Source: JBDTSW01 sp963758845 (GTDB lineage: Bacteria; Actinomycetota; Thermoleophilia; Solirubrobacterales; 70-9). Taken from it: 64,000 nt of DNA. A program made the translations under genes and the position numbers. The stretch is from positions 992,001 to 1,056,000 of the forward strand of contig CAVWWX010000002.1 of NCBI GenBank assembly GCA_963758845.1, in the 5' to 3' direction. The notes beneath the pieces are model-generated. The model was not told the DNA's origin. It was given only the letters and a program-made list of their open reading frames with translations, and searched no databases. Shown piece after piece: positions 8,852 to 15,482 of the stretch (positions are counted from its first letter, which is position 1; every line of letters begins with the position of its first letter).

Positions 8852-10066
8852 ATGGCAAAGATCGAAGTCAAAAACCCAATCGTCGAGCTCGACGGCGACG
8901 AGATGACGCGGATCATCTGGGCCTTCATCAAGGAGCAGCTGATCCTTCCCTACCTCGACCTGGAGCTCGAGTACTACGACCTCGGGATCGAGAGCCGCGA
9001 CGCCACCGACGACCAGATCACGGTCGACGCGGCGAACGCGATCAAGGAGCACGGGGTCGGCGTCAAGTGCGCGACGATCACGCCCGACGAGGCGCGGGTC
9101 GAGGAGTTCGGGCTGAAGGCGATGTACCGCTCGCCGAACGGGACGATCCGCAACATCCTCGGCGGGGTGATCTTCCGCGAGCCGATCGTGATCTCGAACA
9201 TCCCGCGCCTCGTCTCCGGCTGGACGAAGCCGATCATCATCGGCCGTCACGCTTTCGGCGATCAGTACCGGGCCGAGGACACCCTGATCCCGGGCGAGGG
9301 GAAGCTGACCCTCACGTTCACTCCCCAGGATGAAGGGGAGCCGATCGAGATCGACGTTTTCGACTTCCCCTCCAGCGGTGTCGCGATGGCGATGTACAAC
9401 CTCGACGACTCGATCCGCGATTTCGCCCGCGCCTCGCTCCGGTACGGCCTCGACCGCGGGCTCCCGGTCTACATGTCGACCAAGAACACGATCCTGAAGA
9501 CGTACGACGGGCGCTTCAAGGACCTGTTCCAGGAGATCTTCGATTCCGAGTTCAAGTCCGAGTTCGACGATGCGGGCCTGACCTACGAGCACCGCCTGAT
9601 CGACGACATGGTCGCCGCCGCCCTGAAGTGGGAGGGCGGCTACGTCTGGGCCTGCAAGAACTACGACGGCGACGTCCAGTCCGACACCGTGGCCCAGGGC
9701 TTCGGCTCGCTTGGACTGATGACGAGCGTCTTGATGACGCCCGACGGCAAGACCGTCGAGGCCGAGGCCGCGCACGGCACGGTCACGCGCCACTTCCGCG
9801 AGCACGAGAAGGGCAATCCCACCTCGACCAACCCGATCGCGTCGATCTTCGCCTGGACCCGCGGCCTGCAGGCCCGCGGCCGGATGGACGAGACCCCGGA
9901 GGTCTCGGAGTTCGGCGAGACGCTCGAGCGCGTGTGCGTCGAGACGGTCGAGAGCGGGAACATGACCAAGGACCTCGCCCTGCTCGTGGGCGAGGGCCAG
10001 GACCACCTCACGACTCAGGAGTTCCTGGCCGCCATCGACGAGAACCTTCAGAAGGAGATGAACTGA
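8852..10066 (+). CDS. icd: NADP-dependent isocitrate dehydrogenase
   Basis: This enzyme oxidatively decarboxylates isocitrate to 2-oxoglutarate. The 404 residues match the eukaryote-like homodimeric class: VELDGDEMTRIIW at the N terminus, MYRSPNGTIRNILGG (substrate Ser and Asn), IIIGRHAFGDQY, NYDGDVQSDTVAQGFGSLG (metal Asp) and EAAHGTVTRHF followed by GNPTSTNPIASIFAW. A TAGCAT box at 8835-8840 lies 11 nt before the ATG. One base separates its TGA from the TTG start of mdh, so two successive TCA enzymes share a transcript. Confidence 0.95.
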   Translation: MAKIEVKNPIVELDGDEMTRIIWAFIKEQLILPYLDLELEYYDLGIESRDATDDQITVDAANAIKEHGVGVKCATITPDEARVEEFGLKAMYRSPNGTIRNILGGVIFREPIVISNIPRLVSGWTKPIIIGRHAFGDQYRAEDTLIPGEGKLTLTFTPQDEGEPIEIDVFDFPSSGVAMAMYNLDDSIRDFARASLRYGLDRGLPVYMSTKNTILKTYDGRFKDLFQEIFDSEFKSEFDDAGLTYEHRLIDDMVAAALKWEGGYVWACKNYDGDVQSDTVAQGFGSLGLMTSVLMTPDGKTVEAEAAHGTVTRHFREHEKGNPTSTNPIASIFAWTRGLQARGRMDETPEVSEFGETLERVCVETVESGNMTKDLALLVGEGQDHLTTQEFLAAIDENLQKEMN

Positions 10067-10067
10067 C

Positions 10068-11057
10068 TTGAGCACCCCCGTGAACGTCACCGTCACCGGC
10101 GCCGCCGGGCAGATCGGCTACGCGCTGCTGTTCCGGATCGCGGCCGGCGAGATGCTCGGCGCCGACACGTCCGTGCGCCTGAAGCTGCTCGAGATCCCCG
10201 ACGCCGTCAAGGCCGCCGAGGGGACGGCGATGGAGCTGGATGACTGCGCCTTCCCCCTGCTCGCCGGGCATCGACATCCACGACAACCCGGCCGACGCCT
10301 TCGACGGCTGCCAACATCGGCCTCCTGGTCGGGCGCCCGCCCCCGCGGGCCCGGCATGGAGCGCTCGGACCTGCTGGAGGCGAACGGCGGCATCTTCAAG
10401 CCTCAGGGCGAGGCGATCAACGCTGGGGCCGCGGACGACATCAAGGTGCTCGTGGTCGGGAACCCGGCCAACACCAACGCGCTGATCGCGATGGCCAACG
10501 CGCCCGACGTGCCCAACGAGCGCTTCACCGCGATGCTCCGCCTCGACCACAACCGGGCGATCGCCCAGCTGGCGAACAAGACGCGCGCGGCGATCACCGA
10601 CGTCACCAACATGACGATCTGGGGCAACCACTCGACCACTCAGTACCCGGACCTGGTGAACGCGAAGGTGAAGGGCGAGTCGGCATGGGACACGGTCGAC
10701 GACGAGGTCTGGATCGCCGAGGAGTTCATCCCCACCGTGGCCAAGCGCGGTGCTGCGATCATCGACGCGCGCGGCGCCTCGAGCGCGGCCTCGGCGGCGA
10801 ACGCCGCGATCGACCACGTCCGCGACTGGGTCCGGGGCACCGCGGACGGCGACTGGGTCTCGATGGGTGTGCCGGCCGACGGCTCCTACGACGTCGCCGA
10901 GGGCATCATCTCGGGCTACCCGTGCACGTGCGCCGGGGGCGAGTACTCGATCGTCGAGGGGCTGGAGATCACCGACTTCTCGCGCGAGCGCATCGACGCG
11001 ACCGCGGCCGAGTTGAACGAGGAGCGCGAGGCCGTCGCGGGCATGGGCCTGCTCTAG
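10068..11057 (+). CDS. mdh: Malate dehydrogenase with a scrambled 22-residue patch
   Basis: This NAD-dependent enzyme interconverts malate and oxaloacetate. The N terminus VTVTGAAGQIGYALLFRIA, the NPANTNALIA segment and MLRLDHNRAIAQLA place it in the cytosolic-type MDH family. The start is TTG at 10068. Between 10262 and 10330 the reading frame goes wrong, then recovers. IDIHDNPADAFDG is in the next frame, ANIGLLVG in the third, and ARPRGPGMERS is back in the original. Three one-base insertions (gccGGGcatc, ggcTgccaac, gtcGGGcgcc) explain this. Without them the protein would be one residue shorter with a normal Rossmann strand. The TAG stop shares CTAG with the convergent crotonase stop. Confidence 0.9.
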   Translation: MSTPVNVTVTGAAGQIGYALLFRIAAGEMLGADTSVRLKLLEIPDAVKAAEGTAMELDDCAFPLLAGHRHPRQPGRRLRRLPTSASWSGARPRGPGMERSDLLEANGGIFKPQGEAINAGAADDIKVLVVGNPANTNALIAMANAPDVPNERFTAMLRLDHNRAIAQLANKTRAAITDVTNMTIWGNHSTTQYPDLVNAKVKGESAWDTVDDEVWIAEEFIPTVAKRGAAIIDARGASSAASAANAAIDHVRDWVRGTADGDWVSMGVPADGSYDVAEGIISGYPCTCAGGEYSIVEGLEITDFSRERIDATAAELNEEREAVAGMGLL

Positions 11058-11854
11058 GCCTCCGGGTCGGTGAACTCGGCTGGCTCCTTGGTCATCGCGG
11101 CGGTGACCGCGGCGATCTGATTCGGCGAGCCCAGCAGCTCGCGCTGAAGCGTTTCCTCGAGCGCTAGCGCCTCCTCCGAGCGGGCCCGTGCCGCCTCGTT
11201 CAGCAACCGCTTGCCGTGGCGGATCGCGTCCGGCGACCGCGCCGCGATCTTTCGTGCCAGCTCGTTCGCCGCGCGGTGCGGGTCGTCCGAGACGCGCGTG
11301 ACAAGACCGATCCGAAGCGCCTCCTCCGCCTCGACGAACCGGCCGGTGAAGATCAGCTCCTTGGCGACGTCCAGCCCCACCAGCGTCGGCAGTGTCTGGG
11401 TGAGCCCCATGTCGGGGATCAGTCCGTACTTCACCTCCATCACCGAGATGCGTGTGTCGGGCGCTGCGATCCGGATGTCGGGGCCAAGCGCGAGCTGGGC
11501 GCCGCCGCCGATGCAGTTGCCGTGAAGGGCCGCGATCACGGGCATCGGCAGCCGTTGCCAGTCATACGTGATCCGCTGCGCGAGGTTGGCGGCGTCGCCC
11601 TCGCGGTGCTCGAAGATCGCCTCCATCCGCGAGGGCTCGGCCATGAAGCTCGGGAAGTCGAGGCCCGAGCAGAAGCTTGGGCCCTCTCCGGAGATCACGA
11701 CGGCGCGCACGTCGTTGCGAGCGGCCAGGTCGGTCGCCGCCACGTCGAGCGAGGTGAACATCGCCCAGTCGAGGGCGTTGTGCTTGTCGGCGCGCGCGAG
11801 CCGGACGTCGGCCACACCGCTCTCGACGCCGATTCGAACGCGCTCCGGATTCAT
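11054..11854 (-). CDS. Enoyl-CoA hydratase/isomerase family (crotonase)
   Basis: The protein has 266 residues with the crotonase fold. SGLDF near residue 62 and HGNCIGGGAQLALGPDIRI near 110 form the oxyanion-hole segments. MEVKYGLIPDMGLTQTLPTLVG follows, where catalytic Glu residues usually sit. The substrate is not predictable; beta-oxidation or amino acid catabolism is likely. The ATG start (MNPERVRIGVESGVAD) gives a normal N-terminal strand. Its stop shares the palindrome CTAG with mdh. Confidence 0.85.
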   Translation of the reverse strand: MNPERVRIGVESGVADVRLARADKHNALDWAMFTSLDVAATDLAARNDVRAVVISGEGPSFCSGLDFPSFMAEPSRMEAIFEHREGDAANLAQRITYDWQRLPMPVIAALHGNCIGGGAQLALGPDIRIAAPDTRISVMEVKYGLIPDMGLTQTLPTLVGLDVAKELIFTGRFVEAEEALRIGLVTRVSDDPHRAANELARKIAARSPDAIRHGKRLLNEAARARSEEALALEETLQRELLGSPNQIAAVTAAMTKEPAEFTDPEA

Positions 11855-11893
11855 CGCGAATGGCGGCCCGTCCAGGACGGACTCGCCTCCAAC

Positions 11894-12427
11894 TCAGTTG
11901 CCTGGTCCCTCCTCGCAATCGACGCTGTCGGCGGCTGCCTCGCCGTCGCAGAAGTCGGTTCCGCTCTGGCCCTCGATCAGGTCGTTGTTGTCGCCGCCGA
12001 AGATGCGGTCGTCCTCTCCCTGTCCCTCGAGTCGGTCGGCGCCCTTGCCGCCCCTGATCAGGTCCTTGCCGTCGCCGGGCTGGGCGTCTATGCCGGTGTC
12101 GCCGTCGATCGAATCGGCGTTGTCGCCGCCGTCGATCTTGTCGTTGCCTGCTCCGCCCTCGACGCCATCGAACTTGGGACCAGCGCAGATGCGGTCGTTG
12201 CCGCCCGCTCCGTCGACGGTGTCCGTCCCGTCACCACTCACGATGACGTCGTTGCCGCCGGTCCCAACGATGTCGTTGTCGCCGGCGCCCTTGACGATGG
12301 TGGCCGTCTTGCCGAAGCACTTGGGCGTGTTTCCGGCCCCCGTCGCGTTGAGCGGTCCGGCTGCGACCGCGACCAGTAACGAGGTGGCGCCTACCGCGGT
12401 TGCCTTCCAAATCCCTGCGTTGAACAT
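11894..12427 (-). CDS. Secreted RTX-type calcium-binding repeat protein
   Basis: The protein has 177 residues. An N-terminal signal peptide (KATAVGATSLLVAVAAGPLNATG, cleavage near 30) is followed by about six nonapeptide repeats of the GGxGxDxhx type, for example GGAGNDKIDGGDNADSIDGD and GGKGADRLEGQGEDD. These form Ca2+-binding parallel beta-rolls. The four C-terminal region Cys residues (CAGPKF, FCDGE, VDCEE and an early CFGK) could form disulfides. No catalytic domain is fused. GGAGGAGA lies a few bases before the ATG as a clear ribosome binding site, unlike many neighbours. The binding partner is unknown. Confidence 0.75.
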   Translation of the reverse strand: MFNAGIWKATAVGATSLLVAVAAGPLNATGAGNTPKCFGKTATIVKGAGDNDIVGTGGNDVIVSGDGTDTVDGAGGNDRICAGPKFDGVEGGAGNDKIDGGDNADSIDGDTGIDAQPGDGKDLIRGGKGADRLEGQGEDDRIFGGDNNDLIEGQSGTDFCDGEAAADSVDCEEGPGN

Positions 12428-12493
12428 CTCTCCTCCTTGGCCTGGTACATGCCGAACCTAACCGCCCAGCGCGCCCCTGTCCAGGGAGCGGGT

Positions 12494-12862
12494 TTATGCG
12501 GCGCTGTAGGAGCGGCCGTCCTTCTTGACGCGACCCTCCTTCTGGAGGTCGCCGAGGACGCGGTACATGTAGTTGGGCTTGATCCGAAGCTGCTTGGCGA
12601 TCTCGGACGCCGAGATGCCCGGTTTCTCCTGGATCAGCTTCACCGCCTGGTCGGAGCGGGTGTTGCGGCCGCGGCCGCGGCCGCGCTTGCGCCCGCGAGC
12701 CGGCGACGAGTTGGAGCCCCGCGGGCGCCCCGGCCCGCGCTTGCCCTCGCGGCCGCCGGTCAGGCTGGACAGCGCGCGCTGGAGATGGGCGCGCTCCGCG
12801 TCCAGCTCCTTGAGGCGGGTGCGGATCAGGCCCGCGGCCTCGTCTACGGTCTTGGAAGTCAT
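12494..12862 (-). CDS. Small DNA-binding protein: coiled coil, AT-hook-like linker, winged helix
   Basis: The protein has 122 residues in three parts. Residues 1-34 form a helix with a coiled-coil look (IRTRLKELDAERAHLQRAL). A basic Gly-Arg-Pro linker follows at 36-68 with AT-hook-like GRPRGS and RGRGRGR. A C-terminal helix-turn-helix at 70-122 (AVKLIQEKPGISASEIAKQL, then NYMYRVLGDLQKEGRVKK) resembles MarR/IclR-like winged helices. It is probably a nucleoid-associated or transcriptional regulator. A 20-bp palindrome lies 21 bases upstream of the ATG, so autoregulation is plausible. No named family is assigned. Confidence 0.75.
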   Translation of the reverse strand: MTSKTVDEAAGLIRTRLKELDAERAHLQRALSSLTGGREGKRGPGRPRGSNSSPARGRKRGRGRGRNTRSDQAVKLIQEKPGISASEIAKQLRIKPNYMYRVLGDLQKEGRVKKDGRSYSAA

Positions 12863-12883
12863 CGAGGTTTCCCCTTCGGTTGA

Positions 12884-12903
12884 GACGTACCAACACGTAC
12901 GTC
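12884..12903. promoter_or_regulatory. Operator-like palindrome upstream of the winged-helix gene
   Basis: GACGTAC-CAACAC-GTACGTC is a perfect inverted repeat with 7-bp arms and a 6-bp spacer, a size suited to a dimeric helix-turn-helix protein. Just beyond it an imperfect direct repeat, AAGTRAGAGT at 12905-12914 and 12919-12928 (14-bp period), lies in unusually AT-rich DNA for this genome. Confidence 0.5.
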
Positions 12904-13050
12904 GAAGTAAGAGTGTGTAAGTGAGAGTAACAGTGTGGGTGTGTTAGTCCGGTTCGCCACGGCCCACGACGCAATGGCGATCGGAGCTATCCCAAGGAGG
13001 GGCAGCTCGCGGAGGTGCGGTTCAGGCGCGCGCTCGCGCCCGGCGACTGA

Positions 13051-13686
13051 TCAGCTGTCGCGCTCGCCGGAGCGGTTGCGGGGCAGCGTGCCGAAGACCG
13101 CGTCCCACAGCGGGGTCGAGACCCCGAACCCGTAGCGATGGTCCTGGAAGTGGTGGCGCATGTGCTGCTCGCGCAGGCGCTTGCCGAACTCGCTCTTGGG
13201 GACGAAGTGGTGCACGTAGTAGTGCGTGTAGTCGTAGACCAGGTAGCCGGCGATGAAGCCGCCGAAGATCGGGAACACCGTCGGCGCCCCGAAGATCAGC
13301 CAGAAGACGCCGAAGAAGAGCGCGGCGAGCGGGATGCTGGCGCCCGGGGGCATGACCAGCCGCAGCTTGTCGTTGGGGTGGTCGTGATGGACGCCGTGGA
13401 TGATGAAGTGCATTCGCCGCCCGAACGCGTTGTCGGGCTCCCAGTGGAAGAACTTCCGGTGCAGCCAGTACTCGCTGATGGTCCAGATCGCGAGTCCCGC
13501 CAGGACCAGCAGGACGATCTCGCCCGCGCCCTGGCCGCGGTTCGCGCCGAGCACGATCATCACCGCGATCACGGGGATGAAGATCAGCGCGGGGACGACC
13601 GGATGGATCCTCGAGAAGAAGTCGAGAAACCGGTTCTGGAAAAGCGGGGGGGACGCGCTGAGCCGGGCTGTGCGCTCGGTTGCCAT
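13051..13686 (-). CDS. Fatty acid hydroxylase / sterol desaturase family protein
   Basis: The protein has 211 residues and about four hydrophobic helices. The diiron histidine clusters of the family are present: EYWLHRKFFHW, IIHGVHHDHP, THYYVHHFVP and REQHMRHHFQDH. Relatives include fatty acid 2-hydroxylase, which hydroxylates acyl chains of membrane lipids using O2. The position of hydroxylation here is unknown. The ATG lies 9 nt after a TAGACT box (13696-13701). The leader beyond that contains two tandem hairpins. Confidence 0.88.
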   Translation of the reverse strand: MATERTARLSASPPLFQNRFLDFFSRIHPVVPALIFIPVIAVMIVLGANRGQGAGEIVLLVLAGLAIWTISEYWLHRKFFHWEPDNAFGRRMHFIIHGVHHDHPNDKLRLVMPPGASIPLAALFFGVFWLIFGAPTVFPIFGGFIAGYLVYDYTHYYVHHFVPKSEFGKRLREQHMRHHFQDHRYGFGVSTPLWDAVFGTLPRNRSGERDS

Positions 13687-13758
13687 CGGCCCGGGAGTCT
13701 AGCGCGACGCCAAGCCAAACCGACCGCTGTGCTCGGGATTGTCGGAGACATCTCTTGC

Positions 13759-13808
13759 GGCGGCTTCGCCGCCTCACACGCCTCTGACGGCACACGCTGT
13801 GTGCCGTC
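13759..13808. repeat. Two tandem perfect hairpins
   Basis: The first, 13759-13773, has a 6-bp stem (GGCGGC/GCCGCC) with a TTC loop. The second, 13786-13808, has a 10-bp stem (GACGGCACAC/GTGTGCCGTC) with a GCT loop. Both lie in the space between the divergent fatty acid hydroxylase and cysteine-rich protein genes. Neither is followed by a T-run, which argues against an intrinsic terminator. A REP-like element or a regulatory RNA structure is possible. Confidence 0.6.
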
Positions 13809-13877
13809 AACCGAATACCCGCAAAGCCCGTGAATCGGCGTGAACGGGTTGTGAAGAAACTCTGGCGATTTGCGCGA

Positions 13878-14174
13878 ATGCCCCCTGCGCGGACCGTCCC
13901 GGCGTGGTTCACTCGAACCGTGCTCCAGGTCGAACAGCCGCCCGCCGAGGTAGCCGCCGCGATCGGCGTGGCCCCGGTCAAGGGCAAGCGCCGCCGCAAG
14001 AACGGGCGCAGCTGCGAGGACTGCTTCTTTCACCGGCGCATGCTCTGCGCGCTCGCGCTCGACGAGCCTTGCTCGACGTTCCGGGCGGACGTGCCCGGCG
14101 GCCTCACGCCGCCGCGCCAGCCGGCACTTCTGTTGCGCCAGCCCGACCCCCAGCCGCTGACCGAGTCCGCCTGA
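13878..14174 (+). CDS. Small cysteine-rich protein, function unknown
   Basis: The frame gives 98 residues from ATG 13878. GTG at 13830 or 13920 are alternatives, and none has a clear ribosome binding site. The core is a basic stretch (KGKRRRKNGR) followed by SCEDCFFHRRMLCALALDEPC, a Cys-x2-Cys-x8-Cys-x7-Cys pattern that could bind Zn or an iron-sulfur cluster. A proline-rich tail ends it. It may share a transcript with the MBL hydrolase, although TAGAGT at 14176-14181 gives that gene its own promoter. No family is recognised. Confidence 0.55.
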   Translation: MPPARTVPAWFTRTVLQVEQPPAEVAAAIGVAPVKGKRRRKNGRSCEDCFFHRRMLCALALDEPCSTFRADVPGGLTPPRQPALLLRQPDPQPLTESA

Positions 14175-14192
14175 CTAGAGTCCATCGGCACG

Positions 14193-14987
14193 ATGCGGGT
14201 GACGGTGTTGGGCAAGTCGCCCTCCTGGCAGGACGCCGGGGGTGCCTGTAGCGGCTATTTGATCGAGAGCGGGAAGACGACGCTGCTGCTCGATTGCGGC
14301 AACGGCGTGTTCGGAAAGCTCCGCCAGCGCCGCGACTACACCGAGATCGACGCGGTCGTGCTCTCGCACCTGCACGCCGACCACTTCCTGGACCTCGTCC
14401 CTTACGCCTACGCGCTCACCTACGCCCCTCGCCAGCAGCCGGTGCCGGTGCCGCCCTGGCCGGGAACCGAGCATCCAGCGCGCCCCTGGCTGATCGCCCC
14501 ACCGGGCGCTGCCCAGACCTTCCGCCAGGTCGTCAGCGCCTGGGGGAACGACGACCTGATCGACACCGCCTTCCGCCTGGAGGAGTACGAGCCCGACTCG
14601 CGCCCGGAGGTCGGCCCGCTGCGCCTGCGCTTCGGCGAGGTCCCGCACTTCACGCAGACCTTCGCCGTCGAGATCGAGGAGGCCGAGACCGGCGCCCGGT
14701 TCACCTTCGGCGCCGACTGCCGCCCCGGCCCCGAGCTTGTTGAGTTCGCCCGCGACACCGACCTGCTGATGGTCGAGGCAACGCTCCCACGGCCGGAGCG
14801 AACCGGCATCCGCGGCCACCTGACCCCCGAGGAGGCGGGTGAGCACGCTCGCAGCGCCGGCGCCAAGCGGGCGGTGCTGACCCACATCTCCGACGAGCTC
14901 GATCAGGTCTGGGCGCGAAAGCAGGCCTCCGAGGCGTTCGGAGCCCCGGTCGAGGTCGCCCGCGAGGGCGCCGTCTACGAGCTCTAG
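14193..14987 (+). CDS. MBL-fold metal-dependent hydrolase (RNase Z-like)
   Basis: The protein has 264 residues. The metallo-beta-lactamase motif LSHLHADHF sits near residue 56 after LDCGNGVFGKL. FGADCRPG (metal Asp) and RGHLTPEEAG (His) come later, and VLTHISDELD is near the end. This order matches RNase Z/ElaC-like and related phosphodiesterases, but the extra arm typical of tRNase Z is not evident. The substrate is open. TAGAGT lies 11 nt before the ATG. Confidence 0.8.
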   Translation: MRVTVLGKSPSWQDAGGACSGYLIESGKTTLLLDCGNGVFGKLRQRRDYTEIDAVVLSHLHADHFLDLVPYAYALTYAPRQQPVPVPPWPGTEHPARPWLIAPPGAAQTFRQVVSAWGNDDLIDTAFRLEEYEPDSRPEVGPLRLRFGEVPHFTQTFAVEIEEAETGARFTFGADCRPGPELVEFARDTDLLMVEATLPRPERTGIRGHLTPEEAGEHARSAGAKRAVLTHISDELDQVWARKQASEAFGAPVEVAREGAVYEL

Positions 14988-15013
14988 CCCCGAGCCATGC
15001 GTGGCCCGGAAGC

Positions 15014-15019
15014 TACGCT
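15014..15019 (+). promoter_or_regulatory. -10 element of hsp20-lon
   Basis: TACGCT, 7 nt before the Hsp20 ATG. I see no HAIR or CIRCE-type heat shock operator near it. Confidence 0.5.
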
Positions 15020-15026
15020 TGCGGCG

Positions 15027-15479
15027 ATGGCACGCCAGCGTGACCTCCTGGTCAATTTCGAGCGGATGCGCCGCGAGATGGACGAGCTCTTCGGCGACGT
15101 CTGGGGCGAGGGGTGGTGGCCCGGGCGCAAGGCCTCGGGCTTCTCGCCGCGCGTCGACGTCTACTACTGCAACGACGACGTCCCGAAGGCGATCGTCAAG
15201 GCCGAGGTGCCCGGCGTCCGCATGGAGGAGATCTCGCTCGAGATCTCGGGCCGCGAGCTCGTCATCAGTGGCGAGCGCCCGGTACAGGAGACCGAGGGCC
15301 GCGTCTACCAACAGCTCGAGATCGAGGCCGGGACATTCCGCCGCCTGGTCGAGCTGAACGCCGACGTGGTGGCCGACCAGGCCCGCGCGACGTTCGAGGA
15401 CGGTGTCCTGCGCGTGGAGCTTCCGATCGCGTCCACCGCCGGGGCCGCTCGCCGCGTCCCGATCTCCCCCGGGGAGTAG
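15027..15479 (+). CDS. Small heat shock protein, Hsp20/alpha-crystallin family
   Basis: This ATP-independent holdase has 150 residues. An N-terminal helix (NFERMRREMDELF) precedes an alpha-crystallin domain at about 40-140 with VDVYYCNDDVPKAIVKAEVPG and the conserved ISGRELVISGER. A short tail ends in VPISPGE, a weak I-x-I-like motif. ATG 15027 was chosen because TACGCT (15014-15019) lies 7 nt before it; an upstream ATG at 14997 would add ten residues. The gene ends 3 nt before lon, pairing a holdase with a protease. Confidence 0.9.
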   Translation: MARQRDLLVNFERMRREMDELFGDVWGEGWWPGRKASGFSPRVDVYYCNDDVPKAIVKAEVPGVRMEEISLEISGRELVISGERPVQETEGRVYQQLEIEAGTFRRLVELNADVVADQARATFEDGVLRVELPIASTAGAARRVPISPGE

Positions 15480-15482
15480 GGC

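Noticed and set aside
10262..10330. Programmed frameshifting in mdh
   Set aside because: Three separate +1 steps would be needed within 70 bases to make a normal protein, and no slippery site or stop codon pattern supports this. Sequence error is simpler.
12935..13135. A 66-codon plus-strand frame upstream of the fatty acid hydroxylase 3' end
   Set aside because: It overlaps the hydroxylase coding region in antisense and has no motif or ribosome binding site.
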